Below, piece by piece: positions 60,319-64,000 of a stretch of 64,000 nt of DNA. This DNA is from Candidatus Poribacteria bacterium (GTDB lineage: Bacteria; Poribacteria; WGA-4E; WGA-3G): NCBI GenBank assembly GCA_022827225.1, contig JAJDTJ010000044.1, positions 62,001-126,000 on the forward strand, read 5' to 3'. The position numbers were made by a program, and so were the translations under genes. Each line of letters opens with the position of its first letter. Within the stretch, counting starts at the first letter, position 1. Below the pieces are notes generated by a model that was not told the DNA's origin, did not search any database, and saw only the letters and a list, made by a program, of their open reading frames with translations.

Positions 60319-61899
60319 ATGGTTGAATTTTACGACACGACACTCAGGGATGGCAGTCAAGCAGAAGGTGTTGCGTTTTCTGTTGAAGATAAACTCATCA
60401 TCATAGAGGCACTCGATAAGTTAGGCATCCGCTATATTGAGGGTGGGTACCCCGGTTCCAATCCAAAAGACATAGAATTTTTCAAGCGAGCAAAAGGGAT
60501 GGCACTCGAAACGGCAACGATCGTACCGTTCGGTAGCACGAGATACCCGACTTATACGGTTGATGCCGATCCGAATCTGACGGCTTTGCTGGATACTGGT
60601 GCACGAACTGTCACGATCTTTGGGAAAAGTTGGCGGCTTCATGCGACCGATGTCCTGCGCGTGACAGCAGAAGAGAACTTGGAATTAATTGAGAGCTCCG
60701 TCCGCTATCTTGTTGAGAACGGTCGTGAGGTTATTTACGATGCTGAGCACTTTTTTGACGGCTACGCCGATGATGCTGCGTATGCAGTAGAAACATTGCA
60801 AGCCGCTGCCGCAGGGGGCGCAAGCTGCCTTGTCCTCTGTGATACCAACGGCGGCAGATTACCGTTAGAGATCCAGGAAGGCGTTAAGGCTGTCCGCTCC
60901 GAATGTGCCTTGCCTGTCGGTATCCACACACACAACGATGCAGGGATGGGCGCGGCAAACTCTGTCCTGGCTGTGCAAGCCGGGGCAACCCACGTACAAG
61001 GCACATTCAACGGCTACGGTGAACGGTGTGGTAACGCAAATCTCGCCGCTATTATTCCGACAATCCAACTCAAACTTGGAATACGATGCCTCAGCGATAC
61101 GCAGCTGCAGTCCCTCACAAGTGTATCACGCCTTATCAGTGAACTAGCGAATCTCCCGCACGATGAACGTCAACCCTATGTCGGACGCTCCGCTTTTGCA
61201 CATAAAGGCGGTCTACATACCGACGCAATCCGTAAGAATCGGCTCACCTACGAACACATCGTGCCGGAAACAGTCGGAAATACGCAACGGATTCTCGTCT
61301 CTGATCAAGCCGGACGCGGCACCATCATGAAGAAAATCGAGAAGGAATATCCAAACTACGACAAGAACTCGCCCCAGGTGTTAGAACTCTTCAAACGTCT
61401 CAAGGAAGCCGAGCAAGAAGGCTACCAATACGAAGCCGCTGAAGCATCCTTTGAACTTTTGACACATAAGGTGTTCAACGGGTATGAACCCTTTTTTGAC
61501 CCTGTCGGTTTTCGTGTGATTATAGAGCAATTCACCGATTTCGCCATGCGTTCCGAAGCAACCGTAAAGGTCACAACGCCAGACGGTCTAACAGCACACA
61601 CCGCTGCCGATGGAGACGGACCCGTCAACGCTCTCGATACTGCACTCCGAAAGGCACTTGAGCAGTTCTATCCCGCTTTGCAGACCGTTCGACTCATAGA
61701 TTACAAAGTCCGTGTGTTGGACACCAAAGCCGGTACAGGTTCAAAAGTTAGGGTGCTTATTGAAGCGAGTGATGGCGAGCGAAGCTGGAGAACCGTAGGT
61801 GTCTCAGAAAATATCATCTCCGCGAGTTGCGAAGCACTCATAGATAGCTTTGAATACAAACTCTATATCGATAAGAGTTCACCCGATAAGCCGAAATAA
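60319..61899 (+). CDS. cimA: (R)-citramalate synthase CimA
   Basis: 526 residues from the ATG at 60319, which directly begins the catalytic motif F-Y-D-T-T-L-R-D-G-S-Q; the longer frame to 60214 is not convincing. D-x-D-x-L-R-D-G, D-T-N-G-G metal region, I-H-T-H-N-D-A-G-M-G, and N-G-Y-G-E-R-C-G-N-A-N match the HMGL-like/LeuA superfamily with the Q-A-E-G-V-A-F-S signature that marks CimA-type (TIGR00977) enzymes. C-terminal LeuA-type allosteric domain is present from about 390. It condenses pyruvate and acetyl-CoA for threonine-independent isoleucine synthesis. Confidence 0.93.
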   Translation: MVEFYDTTLRDGSQAEGVAFSVEDKLIIIEALDKLGIRYIEGGYPGSNPKDIEFFKRAKGMALETATIVPFGSTRYPTYTVDADPNLTALLDTGARTVTIFGKSWRLHATDVLRVTAEENLELIESSVRYLVENGREVIYDAEHFFDGYADDAAYAVETLQAAAAGGASCLVLCDTNGGRLPLEIQEGVKAVRSECALPVGIHTHNDAGMGAANSVLAVQAGATHVQGTFNGYGERCGNANLAAIIPTIQLKLGIRCLSDTQLQSLTSVSRLISELANLPHDERQPYVGRSAFAHKGGLHTDAIRKNRLTYEHIVPETVGNTQRILVSDQAGRGTIMKKIEKEYPNYDKNSPQVLELFKRLKEAEQEGYQYEAAEASFELLTHKVFNGYEPFFDPVGFRVIIEQFTDFAMRSEATVKVTTPDGLTAHTAADGDGPVNALDTALRKALEQFYPALQTVRLIDYKVRVLDTKAGTGSKVRVLIEASDGERSWRTVGVSENIISASCEALIDSFEYKLYIDKSSPDKPK

Positions 61900-61935
61900 A
61901 TTCTATCAATAGGTTTCTACGCCGTTGGAGCAGCC

Positions 61936-62556
61936 ATGACACATTTAGACACAATTGAGAAAGCAGCACAGAAACTCATCGCGCTCTGCCAGAAAGAGAA
62001 ACAGACGAAAACCGACAAGGCAAAGATGCTTGAGATACAGGCAGAGATTTTGGAAGGCATTGAGAACCTTGCTGAATGCGAACTCTGCGGCGCTATCAGC
62101 GAAATGATTGTAACGATGACTTTGGCTGATGTTACGGCGAAGTTGTGTAAAACGTGTGGTGTTAAATCGCTGGAAGTAGGAAAAATTCAGTCTTCTAAAC
62201 AGCGGACATCTCGAAAACGGACACCTCGCACGAACACACCGAAAACTTCATCGGCGAAACCGAAGCCTAAAACCGAAAACACGCGTTCCAAGCGCAAAGA
62301 AACCGTTGAAGAACCAGAGACCCCCGCTATGCTACATACCCGCGTTGAATCCGAAACCGGGATCAAGAAAACCGATGTCAAGCGTCTTCATAAAATTATT
62401 CAAGACATCGCTGCACCGATGAATCCAGAACATACACTGACGTATGTGCAACGCGAAGCAGAAATTGCGAAAATAAAAGTGGAGGCGGATGCTCTAAAAA
62501 AGGCGGTCACACTCCTGAACGACAACAGCGGCTCCCAAACAGCATCCACAGTTTAG
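61936..62556 (+). CDS. Zinc-ribbon-like basic protein, unknown
   Basis: 206 residues. Helical start (about 1-45); C-E-L-C (48-51) and C-K-T-C (71-74) form a plausible four-Cys zinc site; a long Lys/Thr/Ser/Pro-rich linker (about 85-125) is low complexity and strongly basic; then a helical end containing T-G-I-K-K-T-D-V-K-R-L-H-K. A nucleic-acid-binding role is possible from the composition but not shown. Follows cimA by 36 bp. Confidence 0.65.
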   Translation: MTHLDTIEKAAQKLIALCQKEKQTKTDKAKMLEIQAEILEGIENLAECELCGAISEMIVTMTLADVTAKLCKTCGVKSLEVGKIQSSKQRTSRKRTPRTNTPKTSSAKPKPKTENTRSKRKETVEEPETPAMLHTRVESETGIKKTDVKRLHKIIQDIAAPMNPEHTLTYVQREAEIAKIKVEADALKKAVTLLNDNSGSQTASTV

Positions 62557-63524
62557 TCTGTTCGGATGTTTTTTGCCCATTCCCGATTCGTCTGATACCA
62601 CTCCACAAGTGCCGTTATACCTTCTCGAAAGGTGACCTGGGGTTGCCACCCTAAGAGCTTTTCCGCTTTTCGGATATCTGCCCACGTGGCGCGCACGTCT
62701 GCCGGATGAAATGGCTGATGTGAAAGTTCCGCTCTCTTGCCAACGAGCGCCTCTATCAACTCAATCGTATCAATCAGCACAATAGGACTGTCTGAACCGA
62801 GATTGATGACCTCATATTTGAGCGATTTAAGCCCCGCAATTACACCGCGAGCGATGTCTTCAAGATATGTATAGTCTCGCGAGGACTGTTTACCGTCACC
62901 GTAGACAATGACAGGTTTCCCTTCACTAATCCACTGCACAAAACGAAACGCGCTCATATCCGGTCTACCGGCGGGTCCATAGACCGTGAAGAAACGGAAG
63001 ATCGTCACGTCGATGCCGTAGAGGTGGTGGTAACTATGGCAGAGCGATTCAGCACCCTTTTTTGACGCTGCATAAGGGGATAACGGACCGTCTGTGTTCG
63101 CTTCTTCGCTGAAAGGGAGCGCGTTGTTCGCACCGTAAAGACTTGATGTTGAAGCCAACACGAATTTTGGAACTCCAAACTCGCGGCACAATTCTAATAA
63201 GTTCAGCGTTCCTGTTACATTTGTATCAACATAGACCCACGGGTTTTCAACAGACTGCCGCACACCGGCGCGCGCGGCGAGATTAATCACTGCGTCATAA
63301 GAGGTGCTAAATAGTTTCTGTAACTCCGTTCGATCGCAGATGTCAGCGCGGTGAAATTGGAAATTCGGGGTGCCTTCCAGCTGCTGAAGCCTCCACTGCT
63401 TGACCTGTGTATCGTAGGCAGCGTTTAAGTTGTCAATCCCAACAACGGTATGCCCCATCTCCAACAGGAATTCCGTCACTTTCCATCCGATAAACCCAGC
63501 GCAGCCGGTGACGAAGTATTTCAT
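62553..63524 (-). CDS. NAD-dependent nucleotide-sugar epimerase (UDP-glucuronate 4-epimerase-like)
   Basis: 323 residues, extended short-chain dehydrogenase. Rossmann G-x-x-G-x-x-G at G7-G10-G13, D-N-L-N near 36, catalytic S-S-L-Y-G and Y-A-A-S-K with R-F-F-T-V-Y-G-P, and late W-A-D-I-R-K. F-F-T-V-Y-G-P-A-G-R-P-D-M fits UDP-glucuronate 4-epimerases/UDP-galacturonate-forming enzymes. It makes activated sugars for envelope polysaccharides. Convergent with the zinc-ribbon gene, overlapping its stop codon by four bases. Confidence 0.9.
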   Translation of the reverse strand: MKYFVTGCAGFIGWKVTEFLLEMGHTVVGIDNLNAAYDTQVKQWRLQQLEGTPNFQFHRADICDRTELQKLFSTSYDAVINLAARAGVRQSVENPWVYVDTNVTGTLNLLELCREFGVPKFVLASTSSLYGANNALPFSEEANTDGPLSPYAASKKGAESLCHSYHHLYGIDVTIFRFFTVYGPAGRPDMSAFRFVQWISEGKPVIVYGDGKQSSRDYTYLEDIARGVIAGLKSLKYEVINLGSDSPIVLIDTIELIEALVGKRAELSHQPFHPADVRATWADIRKAEKLLGWQPQVTFREGITALVEWYQTNREWAKNIRTD

Positions 63525-63551
63525 GGTTAATATTTTTATCCTTTCGGCAAA

Positions 63552-63965
63552 CTAAAACTCACAACTCGCTTTAAACGCTCTAAAACGCTCTTCAAACATT
63601 GAGAGCGCCATTTTTGACAGTTCATACCGCGTTTGGGCATCTGTCTCTAATTTTAGCAATTCGGCTTCGTGCTGTGAGGTTAACGCGTCAATCTCCTCAA
63701 CTGCTGTTTTCAACACCTCAACGGTATCAAACGTGTCGATTTCTCTGGTACATGCTGTCAATAATTCGTGATAAAGCGTTACGCCACTATCAAATTTTTT
63801 GAAATCTTTCCGAATTCGATTCAATACACTACGGTAATCCTCCGGCACCATCGGACTCTCCGTCTCAGCTAACGTTTTGAGCGTGGCCTCCAACTGTGTC
63901 AATTCAAGCTGCTTTTCCGACCAGAGAATTTTCTTTGCCACACCATCCACACTATCGTTGTTCAT
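63552..63965 (-). CDS. Predicted coiled-coil protein, unknown
   Basis: 137 residues, almost all helical with heptad-like spacing (L-E-A-T-L-K-T-L-A-E and V-E-E-I-D-A-L-T-S-Q-H-E-A-E-L-L-K-L-E). No membrane segment, motif or family recognised. Lies 27 bp upstream of the epimerase gene on the same strand and may be cotranscribed. The remaining 35 bp of the window show no gene. Confidence 0.6.
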   Translation of the reverse strand: MNNDSVDGVAKKILWSEKQLELTQLEATLKTLAETESPMVPEDYRSVLNRIRKDFKKFDSGVTLYHELLTACTREIDTFDTVEVLKTAVEEIDALTSQHEAELLKLETDAQTRYELSKMALSMFEERFRAFKASCEF

Positions 63966-64000
63966 AACAGGGGCATGCTTCTGTAGGTTATCGTGGAGTT

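Noticed and set aside
1..64000. tRNA, rRNA or known riboswitches
   Set aside because: I looked for cloverleaf-like and conserved rRNA strings and for a cobalamin-type element near the adenosyltransferase and found none I could support. A covariance-model scan would be decisive.

Overview
The window looks like a chromosomal segment of an uncultured bacterium. The best match I can offer from memory is the Poribacteria/Planctomycetes-like sphere. The reasons are two phytanoyl-CoA-dioxygenase-type oxygenases, a type I sulfatase, WD40 and dockerin modules, LamG and CBM9-like secreted proteins, a nickel-pincer LarC with a LarA-like protein, frequent TTG starts, and MITE-like intergenic repeats. That placement is inference; no rRNA, tRNA or other phylogenetic marker was found. 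TGA ends several ordinary genes here (for example the FtsX-type permease, the LarA-like gene and the WD40-dockerin gene), so the code is standard.

Layout. 1-6.7 kb: end of a Clp1/NOL9-like kinase gene, an MsbA-type ABC exporter, a pentapeptide-repeat protein, a sigma-70 factor with a second, degenerate region-2-like segment, and larC. 6.77-13.64 kb: the most striking locus, four tandem paralogous genes, each interrupted at the same codon by an in-frame TGA directly after a Cys codon. The protein continues in frame and conserved past the TGA, the TGA lies where a thioredoxin-like domain has its redox motif, and a hairpin with an AGGU apical loop starts 24 nt after the TGA in each copy, with compensatory base changes. 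I read these as four Cys-Sec selenoproteins (530, 521, 677 and 535 aa). A short WD40 fragment follows.

14-35 kb: polysaccharide deacetylase, orphan FtsX-type permease, RecQ, two glycosyltransferases, a pair of paralogous PD-(D/E)XK-like proteins flanking a sulfatase, a sugar isomerase-like protein, a Uma2 protein, a UbiA prenyltransferase, a LarA-like protein, a duplicated-domain lipoprotein, an hsdM remnant, a LamG protein, an S66 peptidase, a von Willebrand A lipoprotein and an aminotransferase. 35-43 kb: secreted proteins sharing a C-terminal motif with the LamG protein, a DUF815 ATPase with two small membrane proteins, then an overlapping cluster of PhyH oxygenase, HAD phosphatase and 2-oxoacid decarboxylase.

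43-64 kb: WD40-dockerin protein, cobalamin adenosyltransferase, L-fuconate dehydratase and HpcH-type aldolase, patatin, nuclease-like and TPR genes, a Tat-exported superoxide dismutase and molybdopterin oxidoreductase followed by a second PhyH, a HigB-like toxin coupled to a TPR protein, PBP4, citramalate synthase and a nucleotide-sugar epimerase. Intergenic gaps carry a 120-bp inverted-repeat-bounded element (at least five full copies or derivatives) and short REP-like palindromes.
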